Origin: Cryptomeria japonica
Taxonomy: Eukaryota > Streptophyta > Pinopsida > Cupressales > Cupressaceae
Direction of reading: 5' to 3'
NCBI RefSeq assembly: GCF_030272615.1
Contig: NC_081412.1
Location: 695,712,083 to 695,770,082, forward strand
Length of the DNA stretch: 58,000 nt
A program made the translations under genes and the position numbers. Positions within the stretch are counted from its first letter, which is position 1. Each line of letters starts with the position of its first letter. The notes beneath the pieces are model-generated. The model made no database searches, was not told where the DNA came from, and saw nothing but the letters and a program-made list of their open reading frames with translations. This document shows, one piece after another, positions 45,933 to 57,394 of the stretch.

Positions 45933-46259
45933 GACTTTAAATTAGTTTTTGACAAGTTTTATTCCTTATTGTCATAAACTCTTATTATTTTAATACCAAA
46001 TGGAAACAGGGGTTGTTCAGATGTACTTTGTCATTGTTGGCAAAGGGGGAGAAGTATTCTAGTATTTAAAATTTTGATGTATGCTCTATATATCTTCATG
46101 TCTATCTCTATACGCAAATAGTTATACATTGTTTTGTTTGCAAAAGGGATAGTGTATATGCTTAGGGGGAGTAATTTTTCTTATGGCATGATTTTTGTTG
46201 TAAAACACTTAGATGTCAAAATTTTCCTGAGTGTTGCCATCAATGCCAAAGGGGGAGAT
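45933..46259 (+). other. C 3' noncoding region with polypurine tracts
   Basis: 'gtcattgttggcaaagggggagaag' at 46030-46054 is the first box, 'cttagggggagta' (46160-46172) a second, and 'caatgccaaagggggagat' ends at 46259. The last adjoins the LTR and is the functional PPT by position. Confidence 0.8.
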
Positions 46260-47391
46260 TGTTGGCATTTTTTATGATTATGTTGTGATTGTCATTGATG
46301 GACACACTTGCTTTGAGATCACTTTTATATGTATGAGTTATGCTCAACCGACAATTGTTCCCAACCGGTATGATGCATTATAGTCCTTAGACTATCGGTG
46401 TTTTGCAGAATGTGTTTACCAGTCTGAAGAGGTATGTTGACCCCAAGAGGTTTGAGGATCTCAAGCGGTATGAAGGATCAAAGTGGCAGAACACATATTT
46501 CCCAGTCTTCACTTTGTAAAACCGGCAACCGGTATTTTGCTTAAACTGATATTTGTATGAACCGGTAATACTCTGTGATGAGTTACCAACCGGAATTTTG
46601 TGATGAGTTACCATCCACCGATTGTTTGACAGTGCCGACACTTTAACAGTGCTTTTTGTGTCGTGTTACAGAATATGTCTAGATTCATTGAACCTAGGAA
46701 ATTGTATTGTAATCCTATTGGACCGACATGAAATCAGATTCCTTTAAAAGGACATCATGTCTAGGGTTTTAAGTTGTTGCTAGGGTTTAAGGTGGTTGAT
46801 GAGCTAGAGAGAGTGTGAATGTGTTGAAGACTGAAGTAATGCTAGAATGCATTAGGAACGAGCTATCAAGGATCTAACCAAGCAATCTATGCTATTGGCT
46901 AGATCACTCACTTGTTGATTACTCACATCTTAGACAAGTCTGAAGCCCTTAACCAGGTATGCCCAAAAGCCTTTTGTAAATCCTCTAACAAGGTGGTTCA
47001 TATATGTGGATCTAAAATCCTCTAGCAAGGTAGTCTTTAATCGGACTTATCTCCTAACAAAGATTGAGATTCCTAACAGGATCTGTTCTGGTAAAGAACA
47101 TTGTATGACCTTAATCGATCTGACCTTAACTAATTTGGTTCCTATTCTGTAGATAGTTACTTGTGAGCTCCATCTCACCATGGTTTTTCCCATTTGGGTT
47201 TCCACGTCAAAATCTCTTATGTTATGGTGTTTGTGCTTCTGTGGGTGAATGCATTATTTTCTATTTGGTTTGCATGTGTGCTAACCGGTTTGTCTGCTAA
47301 ACTATTTTACCGGTTTACTGGTAGTCTAGTAAAGTGTTTAAGTATAGTAATTTTTGGCATACTAATTCACCACCCCTCTTAGTATTCATCA
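46260..47391 (+). repeat. Element C 3' LTR
   Basis: It begins TGTTGGCATTTT and ends TATTCATCA, with the same blocks as the 5' copy. The C-rich tract is shorter (47366-47379, attcaccacccctc). Confidence 0.92.
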
Positions 47392-47552
47392 GTTTTGTCC
47401 CTTTTGTCTTGATATTATAGTAGTAAAATCTTAAATTCCCTAGGGGCTTGGTGTCTCTTGTCTCTTTGATATCTTGGTAAAAAAATTCAATGCGACTTTG
47501 TACTTTACCGTGACTATGTTTAGTCTCATACTCTTGCTAAAGTGGGGGCTAA

Positions 47553-48695
47553 ATGTAGTGTCATAAATTGTATTTGCATACAACTTTGTCCTTGCCTAGA
47601 CCTCACCTTGGTGCTTCATCTTTCGATGCTTGGTGACTATTTTGATTCTACTCACACCACCTAACACACCTAAAATTTCACTACCTTCCCTACCTTCTCC
47701 CCAAATTTGAGTCTTGATTCTCAGGACTACGACGTTGGACTCCCTGGTCCTCTCAATCAGGACCCAAATTTGGTCCTCACATTAGTCATATCAAGTGAAC
47801 AGGAAATTGGATCTCATGTCGACCTACTTTGGAAATTCAAATAATTTTTAGAAAGTCAAGTATAAAAGGAGGTCTACCCCTCATTTGAAATCATGATCCT
47901 AATTGCAAATTCAATTCATGTGAGCAAGTAATTAGACATTCATCAAGCATTGGAGAAGAAGTGAAGTCAAGTTCAAGCATTCAAGATGGAATCCATGATC
48001 AACTTTCTATGAAGACATTCTACAAGACATCCTAAAACCCTTGCATGAGAATTAAAACAAGCTTCAAAAAGGTATACATTTCAATTACAAGCATTTCATT
48101 TTAGATCCAGCCTTTCCCTCAAAAGGAAAGCATCTTGTTACCATTTTCCATTACAATTATCATTACAATTTCAAGATTAATTCCTAAATCGATGTTTAAC
48201 CCAAGGAAAACCCCTATCCAAAAGCTTTTTCCTCTCTTTATATGTGTAGGGAATTGAATCACGAGTTGTACTCAGAGATTCTAATAGAGTTGATGACGAT
48301 GAACATGTTCAACTTTCAACAAAACAAAAATTGGAGGACCAGGTCGAATCTCTACTACTTGGTCTTGAAAAATCAACCCAAAATTTTGGGAGAAAGTTTT
48401 GATTCTCTTCTTTAGCCTAGATCCCTATTTGTGGCTCTGTTGGATATTTGCAGCATTCTATTTTTTTCAGTTTACTTTAATTTCTCAAATACTTACCCTA
48501 GATTCAACTATACAATTTCAATTGCATTTTCAACTCAAACACAAGGGGAATAAGACTTCAATCAACACTTAACCCTCTTCCTAATAAAATTGAGGTTGGA
48601 TCTATTGTGTTTATCCTCCTTTTAATGTTTTGCATGTGAAATTTAGGTCATTTCCTAGTTTACAAATCATAACTTGTGAAACCCTGATTTTTACA
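47553..48695 (+). repeat. Element H 3' LTR
   Basis: It begins TGTAGTGTCATAAATTG, the start shared with F. TATAAAAG is at 47861-47868. Other blocks shared with F are 'aaaaggtatacat' (48067), 'aaacccctatccaaaagc' (48209) and 'tatgtgtaggg'. The end is placed at CTGATTTTTACA (48695) because copia Gag zinc-knuckle sequence follows; this boundary is less sure than the others. Confidence 0.65.
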
Positions 48696-48703
48696 CCAAA
48701 ATG

Positions 48704-51353
48704 ACTATAACTGAAAAAAATAGTCATATGGGAAGATTTTGTAGATATTTTTTGTAGGATCCTTCCAAAAAGGACAAGAAAGTTCACACAACTACTAAGA
48801 AAAATGTAGAACTGACAAATAAGACAAAGAAGTTTATGCTTGTGAAAATTGCATTTTTTGCACAAGATGAAGGAAAATATGGTACATTAATAGTGGATGT
48901 CCAAACCACATGGAAAGAGAAGAAATTTTTTATCTTTGAGGGTAACTAATGGAGGTACTATGAAATTTGGAGATAATGATATTGCTAACATAGCTGGCTA
49001 ATGCATACTTAGTATTGACAATGGGAAAAAAAAGATAGAAAATGTCTTGTATGTTGAAGATTTGAAACATAATCTTCTTAGTGTTAGTCAAATGTGTGAT
49101 CAAGGACATATTCTTTCATTCAATGAAAAATTATGTGAAAGAAAAACTTGGCAAGAACAAAAAAGTTGATTGTAGATGCATATAGGACAAATAATAATCT
49201 CTACATTCTCAAAGAGATCAAGGATGAAAAATGTTGAATGGGTTAGATTGATGAAAGTTGGTTATGTTATAGAAGAATGGCTCATATAAATTTGATAATC
49301 TAGTGAAGATCAGTGCCTAGTAAGCAATGAGAGACATGCCAAAGATTGCCAAGTCATTGAATACCCTTTGTAATCAATGTCAATATGGTAAGAAACGAGA
49401 GTTAGCTTCAAGTCAAAAGAATATTCAACAACAAAGCCACTAGAACTTGTTCATATAGATCTCTGTGGACCAACAACAACATAAAGTCTACAAGATGATA
49501 GGTACTTGATGTTGCTTATCGATGATTTTTTTAGAATGACATGGGTTACTTTCTTAAAAGAAAAATTATAGGAATTTGGAAAGTTAAAAATATTTAAATC
49601 TATGAGTGAAAATGAAATTGGTTTAAATAAAGTGCTTAAGGTTAAATAGAGGAGGTGGGTTTACTTCAAATGAGTTTGAAAATTTATGTGAGCAACATGG
49701 AGGAAAAAGATAGTATTTAGCAACAAGGAATCCACAATGTAATGGAGTTATAGAAAGAAAGAATATGATTGTCCAATAAATGACCAAAACAATGTTAAAT
49801 ATATCCATGTTATCAAATAAGTTTTGGAGAGAAGCAACTAACACTATTGTCTACATTCTGAACAAAGGGAAAATCAAGTTCAATAGTAGCAAAACTCCTT
49901 ATAAATTGTGGAAGGGCATACTAGCAATAATCAACTACTTCAAATTATTTGTAAGAAGAGGTGATGAAGATTTGAAAACAAATTGTTTTAGATCAAATGA
50001 AGATATCTTCCTCTTATATTCTTCTAAAATAAATACCTATTGATGTTATAAAAAGAGATTACAAAACAATGTTGAGAGTGTGAATGTAAATGCCAATGAA
50101 GTAAGACATCAAAAAGTGAAGACTCAAGATCAATTAGATGACTAAATTTGTACAAAAGTAGGAGAATTAGAAGAAGAAATAGAAAGGATATAAAGGAACC
50201 AATTAAGTATGTTCAAAGCGATCACTTAGAAAGTCAAATTATTGGTAATAAGAATGTTTGAGTTTAGACTAGAAGAATATTAGCATAAACATTAGAACAT
50301 GCAAATTTATCTCTCCTATGTAAAGTAGAGAATAATTATTTTGCAGAGGCAAGGACAAGCATTGGATTGATGCTACAAAAAAAGAGTTGAATCAGATTGA
50401 AAAGAATGAGACATGGGAACTTGTTCCCATACCAAAAGACAAGAATTTGATTGGAACCAAGTGAGTGTTTAGAAATAAGTTGAATGTATATGGTCAAGTG
50501 ATCACAAATAAGGAAAGGTTAGTTTGAAAAAGTTATGGTCAAGCGATCACAAATAAGAAAAGGTTAGTTTGAAAAAGTTATGGTCAAGTTCAAGGTATTT
50601 ATTTTGAAGAAACATTTTCTCTTATTGCTAATTAGAAGATACCCGAATGTTTTTGGCATTTTCTATTTTCAAGAATATATTAGTCTATCAAATGAAAGTT
50701 AAGTCTATATGCCTAAATGGAAACCTAGAAGAAGAATTTTAGATTGAACAACCTGAAGGGTTTTAGTTATCAAAAAATGGGGACTATGTTTGCAAATTGA
50801 ATAAGGCTCTTTATGGACTAAAGCAAGTACTTGGGGCTTGGTACTCGGGATTGGACAAATATCTGAAACAAGGCTTTTAAAGAGAATTTATTCACAGCAA
50901 TCTCTAGATCAATACTGAAGGTGAGCATTAGTTGAGAGTTTCTGTCTATGATGGTGACATTATTTTTGGTGGTAGCAGTGACAAGATGTGCAACGAATTT
51001 GTGGAAGAAATGAAAAGAGAGTTTGAAATGACCATGCTTGACAAGTTATCATTTTTCCTTGGCTTACAAATTTACCAATCTAACAAGGGCATATTCATCT
51101 CACAAACCAAGTATGTCAAGGAAATGTTGAATACATTCAAACTTGAGGACTACAAATTGGTGATCACTTTCATGGTTACAAGATGTAAGTTAAGTAAAGA
51201 TGATGAGTCTATTGAAGTAGTTCAAACTTTATACAGATCTATGATTGACAACCTATTATATGTAACTTATCCACAACAAAAGAAAAGTACATTGCAACAT
51301 TGTCACATTGTTGCACACAAGTGCTTTGGATGAAGCGGAGTTTGAAGGACATC
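48704..51353 (+). pseudogene. I Gag knuckle, protease, integrase and RT remnants
   Basis: 'KNSHMGRFC' (about 48716) is the end of a zinc knuckle. 'WYINSGCPNHM' (about 48880) is the copia protease site with Asp replaced by Asn. 'NVLYVEDLKHNLLSVSQMC' (about 49040) is the pre-integrase segment, and 'LVHIDLCGPTTT' (about 49448) the integrase core start. 'KNETWELVPIPKDKNLIGTK' (about 50400), 'LDKLSFFLGLQIYQSNKGIF' (about 51037) and 'ISQTKYVKEML' belong to RT. 'YDGDIIFGG' (about 50947) corresponds to the YVDDIIFG site with Val-Asp replaced by Asp-Gly. Every domain has stops. Confidence 0.8.
50492..50581 (+). repeat. 45-bp tandem duplication in the RT of I
   Basis: Two units, 50492-50536 and 50537-50581, differ at two positions, followed by the start of the next copy (ggtcaag). 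45 bp is fifteen codons. Confidence 0.9.
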
Positions 51354-51640
51354 AATATTTTTTTTATTTTTTTTATTTTTTAAATAATGCTTGGTAAAAA
51401 AATTAACATGATCGGTGATGCTTGCACGACACACCCTCCAGCTCCACATAAAACACTTTTGACCTAGATTTATGAACCAGTGAGGCCACAAATTTGGGAG
51501 CTCATTCCCACACTTCACTTGATCAAACTTGTGAGATCAATGGCATAGAAAAAGCACAAGGCTTGCAAGCATAGTGGCCCAATAGGGATTTGAATCTTGG
51601 TGGCCACTTCACCAACAAAGTGTTTTAACTGCAACACTAC
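51354..51640 (-). mobile_element. SINE-like element (tRNA-derived) in element I
   Basis: A 287-bp insertion with perfect ACATC duplication (51349-51353 and 51641-51645) in the RNase H of I. Read on the minus strand from 51640, a tRNA-like head comes first, with an A-box-like stretch near 51625-51638. The B box AGATTCAAATCCC (complement at 51585-51597) follows about 30 bases later, the spacing expected of a Pol III promoter. The 3' end is an A/T-rich tail (plus-strand T run, 51358-51382). A short duplication of 5 bp is on the low side for a SINE. I cannot name the family. Confidence 0.65.
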
Positions 51641-51645
51641 ACATC

Positions 51646-51930
51646 TGAAGACAAAGGAAACCAATGTAGAGTATGATCAACTTTTTCAATTCTTTGTGAT
51701 TATACAAGTGCAATAAAAAGTCAATGAATCTCCTTATACATTCAAGGACAAAGCAAATTCTCATCAAGTACCACTTCCTAAGAGAGAATGTTGCATAATA
51801 GTAGGCCAAGTTGGAGTTTGTTGCTAAAAATGAATAGGTTGTAGACAATTTTACAAAACCCCTTCCAAAAGAAATATTTGAGTTCCTCATATAGAAGTTA
51901 GGAATGATATCTCCTTCTTCCTATCTCTAA
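51646..51930 (+). pseudogene. I RNase H, C-terminal part
   Basis: Past the SINE the frame resumes with a stretch matching 'HSKTKHI.IKYHFLRE' of copia (about 51730-51790). Then comes 'VVDNFTKPLPKEIFEFLI' (about 51838-51890), the remnant of the ADIFTKPLP motif. Stops interrupt it. Confidence 0.75.
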
Positions 51931-52294
51931 GTGCCTAAGAGGAGGCACAAGTCCAAGGGGAGCATTTCAATGCATTACCTTTCATCCCTAGAGTGTTATA
52001 GTAAGGAGGAGATATGCATTGCATCAAGAAAGATATAGTCTAGATAGATATCTCTAAGTGCAAGAGATTACATCAAGCTCTTAAAAGAGGGAGAGCTATA
52101 GCAAAGGCAAATGAATAAGAGAATTCAATAGAAAAAGTAATGTAGTCTAAGGATCCCTTTATCGTTGATGTTAGTTAAAGTGGGAGAGAGTTTCAATCAA
52201 AATCTTGTCAAAAGGAGAGTGATGAAGATATGGCAAGTGATGTCATTTAGGAGCAATTTAGTTGTGTGTTTCCATCATTGACAAAGGGGGAGAC
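51931..52294 (+). other. I 3' noncoding region and polypurine tract
   Basis: A 'caaggggagca' box at about 51955 and the LTR-adjacent 'cattgacaaagggggagac' ending at 52294. No gene seen. Confidence 0.65.
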
Positions 52295-54085
52295 TGTCAT
52301 GGATATTATAATTAATGTTAAGGAGTTTTCTTATGATGTCAAAGAGATTTATGCAAAAGTTTTTATTGATGTCAAAATTTGTTATTTGTGAGTTGCAGAT
52401 ATTTTCATTGTCATCTTAGATGTTCAAAGCTGATGTGGACAATCAGAAATAGTCTTTGATGTCTATGGTGTGTGCTAAATTGGCCTCTAGATGATCTAAT
52501 TGTAATGATGATGACTAAATCTTTCTTACTAGGGTTTATCATTTTGACCCTATACCTTAATAAGCCATAGGTGGTTTTGTTATATTCTATCATTTACCAG
52601 ATCTTGCCTAAGTCCTTTATAATGTGTGATTATCAGCCCACTTACCTAGCAATACCATCAGTCATAGTCACCTTTTATGCCTAAGTCTTAAACTGTAGCT
52701 AAAACGGAAGTAGTCCCCACTAGGTCATCTAACTCAGATCTAGTTAGCAGTCATTCATTGAGTCACAGGAGCACAAACCCCATATGCCTTGCCCCACTTT
52801 GAGTTGTACTGCTACACCTATTCATAAGTGTCATGTTTGTGTGCAATCACATCCTACCATTGTTAGTGCTCTGCCAAACCCATGAAGGTGCATAGTCATG
52901 CCATGTGTAAAGGTCGATAGTGTGAGCCCGTGCCTTATCAGAAGCTCAAAGAAATATTTTAGCCAACGTGGTTGATTTTGATTGGCTATGCACTAGCACA
53001 GGAGGACGTGGATCTACATTATTAGGAAGGCTATCGCATAAGCGTAGACCATTTGATCAAATCCTCTTGCTTGGTCGTGATACACAGTCTAGAAGGACTT
53101 GTATTTTGAACACAGTCTAGGCCAACTCGGGAGTTTTAATGAATGAATTTCATGGCTGACTTCTACACATTATAGAGATCATTTTAACCATTCTAGTCTG
53201 ACGTCTCCATGGATTCTTATTGCGCAAATTATTATATATAGACATTCTTTTGGGAAATTATAATGTATGGGAAGTGAAAGTTGTTTGTTTATGCATGGTA
53301 AGTCTATAATAGTCTGTATCTTTGTGTTTTATGTAAAATGATTCATTACTTGTTACAAAGATGAACAGAGAAAAGTAGATGAATTGAAGAACATGTCAGA
53401 ATTGGATCAAAGCTGAAAATGACAAAGCCAAATCAAGTTTACTCATTTATGATTGTAAAAGAGGTGTGTGCTTCTTGATTTAAGAGATTGGTGTTTCTTG
53501 ATTTAAGAAACTGGTGTTTCTTGCTGAGTTGTATTTTGAACACAGTCTAGACCATCTTGAGATTTTTATGAATAAATTTCATATCAGACTTCTACACATT
53601 ATTAATTCTTTTGGGAAATTATAATGTATGGGAAGTAAAATCTATGTGCTTATGCATGGTAGGTCTATAATAGTCTATATTTTTGTGTTTTATGTAAAAT
53701 GATTCATTATTTGTCACATAGATGAGTAGAGAAAAGTAAATGAATTGAAGAACATACCATAATTGGATCAAAGCTGAAAATGACAAAGCGAAATCAAGTT
53801 CAGTCATTGTGAATTGGAGCAGATCTTTCTATCTTACGTTTCATGTTTGTAAAAGAAGTCAGTGCTTCTTGATTTATGAGATTAGTGACTCTTGCTGAGT
53901 TGGTGTTGATTTTAGGGGATTAATGTATCCAATAGGTCGGTTCCTACAAATTTGGAATGAAGGGATTTGTGTAGAGTGTGGGTTGGTGCCTACAAACAAT
54001 TCTGAGGGCTTTTCATTATATTTTGTGAGGTTGGATTTAGGTAGTAGATCCAAGAAATCTTTCACATTGGAACTTATAAACACTA
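52295..54085 (+). repeat. Element I 3' LTR (3' boundary uncertain)
   Basis: It begins TGTCATGGATATT after the purine tract. There is no second LTR in the window to fix its end; the last plausible CA is near 54085 ('ataaaca'). A TATA-like tatatataga lies at 53233-53242. An internal tandem duplication (53091-53830) lengthens it. Confidence 0.5.
53091..53830. repeat. Tandem duplication of 340-435 bp inside the I LTR
   Basis: The segment starting 'ttgtattttgaacacagtctag' at about 53098 recurs at about 53528. It runs in parallel through 'cttctacacatta', 'tttgggaaattataatgtatgggaagt', 'tatgcatggta' and 'attggatcaaagctgaaaatgacaaag'. The second copy lacks about 85 bp (the stretch after 'cacattatagagatc'). 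Confidence 0.85.
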
Positions 54086-54280
54086 TATAATAACTTTCAA
54101 GTAAAAAGTAAATAAAATAGATTTTAAGATAATCAAAACTAATTTATAGAAACTATAAAATAATTCTTATATATATCTATAAAGAAAGAATAAGTAAAGT
54201 TAGCATGTCTATTTTTAAAAAAATATATTTAAAGATGTCAAGAGAAATAAACACATACTCTATTTCTATATTACAACAAA
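54086..54280. other. AT-rich stretch without features
   Basis: Only short A/T runs are seen. This may be the sequence into which the LINE inserted. Confidence 0.4.
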
Positions 54281-54869
54281 TTTTTTTTTTTCAATAAAAC
54301 TGGATTATTCCACTAGACTTTTTTATTAATATTTTTTATTTTTTACACAGGATTCAAAGAGCATACCGAAGGAAAGAACCCTGAGAAGAAAACCTCTGGT
54401 CATAGCTCATAAAATAAACCCATAGTATCTAACAGATCAATTTATACATCCTACCCAAAACAACATACAAAATGCAGTCACAACTCATATAATATCAGTT
54501 TTACATAGAACCCATATGGCAATTTCCAAACCCATCAGATAATTTTCAAATGTAGACTCCACAGCTACTATCAATGGAAGAAGACAAAATTTTCCAAAGC
54601 CCTATGCCAAATCCCATGAGGCAAAAACCTTCCTACCAAAAAAGAAAGTATCAAAAAACCTTTGGAAAAACACTATTGTATAAAATACCATGAGATCGAA
54701 CTCTCCTCCAGACAACGAACATGAATACTTGAAATGAAAGGGGAAAGCGGGAATGATTATCATCATAAAATTTTACATCCACGTTACTAAAGAAAACCAC
54801 ATAACTATTGTTGCAAACCTTCCCATACCCTAGAAGGAATTTTCTCAAAACCCACCTCTCGCTAATTAG

Positions 54870-55260
54870 CATTGCTATCAATGGCTAAATTTGCTAAATA
54901 ATCTGCAATCTTATTAACTTCTTTGTAACAATGGGATAACAAAAAGAGATTCAAACAATTATATTTTTTGTAAAATGAGATCAAGTATATATTGCAAATT
55001 CTAACAATTCGATTTCTTTTTCATAACACATTGAATAATCACCATAGAATCACCTTCAATTATTAAGTCCTTAATTCCCAAAGAGATTGCCATATCCAAT
55101 CCAAAAGACAAAGCATGAAATTCCGCATAATTGTTAGTTTTAAAACCAATAGCATGACACTTAGCTTGAATAAAATTTGCATTGTGATCATAAATTACCA
55201 TGCCTACCCTAGCCGGCCCAAGGTTACCACAAGAGGCCCCATCAAAGTTCAATTTAAAGT
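54870..55260 (-). pseudogene. LINE RNase H domain (RVT_3 type)
   Basis: 'NFDGASCGNLGPARVGMVIYD' (from 55252), 'NNYAEFHALSFGL' and 'IEGDSMVIIQ' hold the catalytic Asp, Glu and Asp. 'NKIADYLANLA' (about 54900) holds the last Asp. Two in-frame stops (near 55001 and 54960) separate the last motif. It would remove the RNA strand after target-primed reverse transcription. Confidence 0.8.
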
Positions 55261-56640
55261 GCCCCTGCAGAGGAGGTTTCCATCTAGCAAAACATCTCTT
55301 ACCTATTGCATCATAATTTTTTTAAATTGAACCATGAGAGGGTAAAATCGACAACATCTTCCAAACTCTAGTAACTCTACTATCCCAGTGCGAAAAAGAA
55401 GTAAGATTTTTCAAATTCTTATAAATAAATGACAAAGCAACCTTAGAGATTGAAGACTCAATTTTTAATAGAACCTTAGACACAAGAGAACTTGTTTTTT
55501 TAAATATCTCATTGTTTCGCTCTAGCCAAACATTCCAAATCACAATAGATGGAGATATGATCCAAAGGCATGCATAAAAAGATGAGGCAAACATAAAGGG
55601 CCAAGATCTAAAATGGGAAATGAGATCCTTACCAATAACAAAGGATATATTTAACTTCTCAAACAACCAATGCCAACATTCATAAGCATAATCACAATGT
55701 AGGAACAGATGTGAAGAAGATTCCAAATTTTTGTTACAAAGGACACAAGGGAAAACAACAGTAATACCAAGCTTGCCCAATCTCATACCTGTAAGGATTC
55801 TATCTTGAACTACCAACCAAGAAAAGGCTCCATCTTTAGGAAGACAAGCCGAATGCCAAAACAACTTATAAGGCCAGGATGATAAATCTTTAGCAACCAT
55901 AAGAGAGTTGTAACCATCTTTAATAGTGTACTTACTAGAAATATTATTTGTCCAAATAAGTTCATCCTCAGAACCAGAAAGAAATACAATTCTATCCCCA
56001 AAAATCTTCTCAAAATCTAATTTCATACTTTGATCAACATCTAAGAAATCAATTGACTTCCATCTAGCTAGCTTAAGGGGTCCACTAGTCACAATTTCAA
56101 AATAATCTGCTACAAAAACACCCCATAGGGAGGAAAGAATAGTGATTAGAGGAGACCAATCTCTAATACTCACTAGAGGTGTGTGTCCATTCCATACTTC
56201 ATCCCAGAGTTTGACCTTTCTACCATTATGAACGATCTATGAGAGATGAGGCAAAATAACCGATCTACATTTACAAAGGAAATTCCAAATAGCAGAACCC
56301 AAAGGAAAATTTGAGACTTTAAAAGTGTACTCTCTTAGTCCATTATTTAAATATTTGGCAAACGTAAGTTGTGCCCATAAGGAGCTAGGCTTGTCATATA
56401 ATTTTCAAACCAACTTAGTACCTAAGGCTAAATTCTGATTCTCCAGACTCCGAATTCATGTTCCCCCAAGTGCCTTAGGCAAACATACCTTATCCCATGC
56501 AATTAAAGGGAGTTTCTTCTTGCCATCTTTATTATTATTCCAAATAAAATCTCTAAGAGAATCCTGTAAACTAACAATAACTACTTTTGGAGACTTCAAA
56601 ATAGACATGAGATATATGAGAACGACATTCAAAACAGACT
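55261..56640 (-). pseudogene. LINE reverse transcriptase end and zinc-binding domain
   Basis: The 283-codon frame 56173-55322 contains 'CVLCNKNLESSSHLFLHC' (about 55700-55755), the zf-RVT cysteine/histidine pattern, followed by 'CWHWL' and the usual 'WNVWLERNNEIFK' (about 55510). Upstream, in broken frames, words typical of plant L1 RT ends can be read: 'LPLIAWDKVCLPKALGG' (about 56470) and 'ALGTKLVWKLYDKPSSLWAQL' (about 56370). Confidence 0.8.
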
Positions 56641-56647
56641 TGATGAG

Positions 56648-57108
56648 TGTAGGATTTTGCCAAGATCAAGGGCACAATGAAAAGCATAAAAAGAGAGACA
56701 ATAGAATGACAAGAACAAACAAGAACAAACTGTATTCTCATCAATATGCAAATGATCAACTGGATTAACCAATACAATGAATATAGGCCTGCTTATATAG
56801 GCAAGGCCATATGGATGTACGAGCACACAATTATGACATGTGGCTCAATGAGAAACAAGGGTAGTTAAGAAATACTAGGGGTAGGTAGGAGAAATAATAT
56901 AATATTCCACAAGAGGTGGATGACCCACCGAATGTGGAGTGTAACAACAAAATAAGACCACAAAAGGTGGAATTTCTCCTACAAGCTCTATCCCTATGTG
57001 CACACTTCCCTAAGTGTCTCAAATCCAAACTACGAAGAGATGCATTATCCTAAGTTAACTTAAGTAAAGTGTAATAATATCCATAATGAATATTTATTTA
57101 CACCAACA
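56648..57108 (-). repeat. Element J 3' LTR (461 bp)
   Basis: Plus-strand ends are TGTAGGATTTT and CACCAACA. TATATAA on the minus strand is at 56793-56799. The purine tract GGGGGGG adjoins at 57109-57115. The left flank is ATGAG; the other end is outside the window. Confidence 0.8.
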
Positions 57109-57115
57109 CCCCCCC

Positions 57116-57394
57116 TTAAGTGCAACTTAGGGGAATGAAGACTTAAGTCAACAATGCAAGATGGGTCCCGACTACTAGGCCATGATAGGTACCCATGTAC
57201 AATATGCAAATGCAAGAAAAACCATGCAATGCAATCTCTCACAAACAAAGAAAAGGAGAAAACCCAGTGGGAAAAAACTCCCCCCCAAAAGAGAGATGAA
57301 AGTACAAAAGACTCTCAAAGAAGGACAAAACCTCAAAGAGGAAAAAGTCCCCTCCATAAGAGAGGAAGGAGAAGTCAGTTGACCCCCCCAAATG
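57116..57394 (-). other. J 3' noncoding region
   Basis: It contains a C-rich run (57281-57287) and 'aaaagt..cc' words. No supported coding frame. The open frame 57154-57519 on the plus strand is antisense to J and not supported. Confidence 0.5.

Larger units (their letters stand above)
39763..47391 (+). mobile_element. Element C: complete 7.6-kb pol-less LTR retrotransposon
   Basis: LTRs of 1137 and 1132 bp (39763-40899 and 46260-47391) flank an internal region with primer site, ORF1, ORF2 and purine tracts. The flanks are GTGTT (39758-39762) and GTTTT (47392-47396), a duplication with one mismatch. ORF1 and ORF2 are homologous to those of B and D but clearly diverged, so C belongs to a sister subfamily. 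No pol. Confidence 0.9.
36562..48695 (+). mobile_element. Element H: gypsy-like element with Gag and protease only, carrying C
   Basis: The visible part begins inside Gag after G's LTR. It continues through a zinc-finger-like motif, a protease-like domain, and about 1.6 kb of non-coding sequence, broken by C (39763-47391), to a purine tract and 3' LTR at 47553-48695. No RT or integrase lies between the protease and the LTR, so it is deleted or non-autonomous. Its LTR start and purine tract are the same as F's. H in turn interrupts copia element I. Confidence 0.72.
48696..54085 (+). mobile_element. Element I: old, decayed copia element
   Basis: Copia Gag knuckle, protease, integrase, RT and RNase H can be followed in order on the plus strand through many stops and frameshifts. 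A purine tract and an LTR starting at 52295 follow. Its 5' part lies outside the window, across H. A SINE is inserted in its RNase H. It is the most degraded element here, consistent with being the outermost. The 3' end at about 54085 (aaaca) is only an estimate. Confidence 0.7.
54281..56647 (-). mobile_element. L1-type LINE, 3' part, cut by element J
   Basis: A T run at 54281-54291 is the complement of the 3' poly(A). On the minus strand the end of reverse transcriptase (about 56200-56640), a zinc-binding zf-RVT domain and an RNase H domain follow in that order, which is the plant L1 layout. The 5' side ends exactly at the LTR of J, so the LINE likely continues beyond J outside the window. 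Confidence 0.8.
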
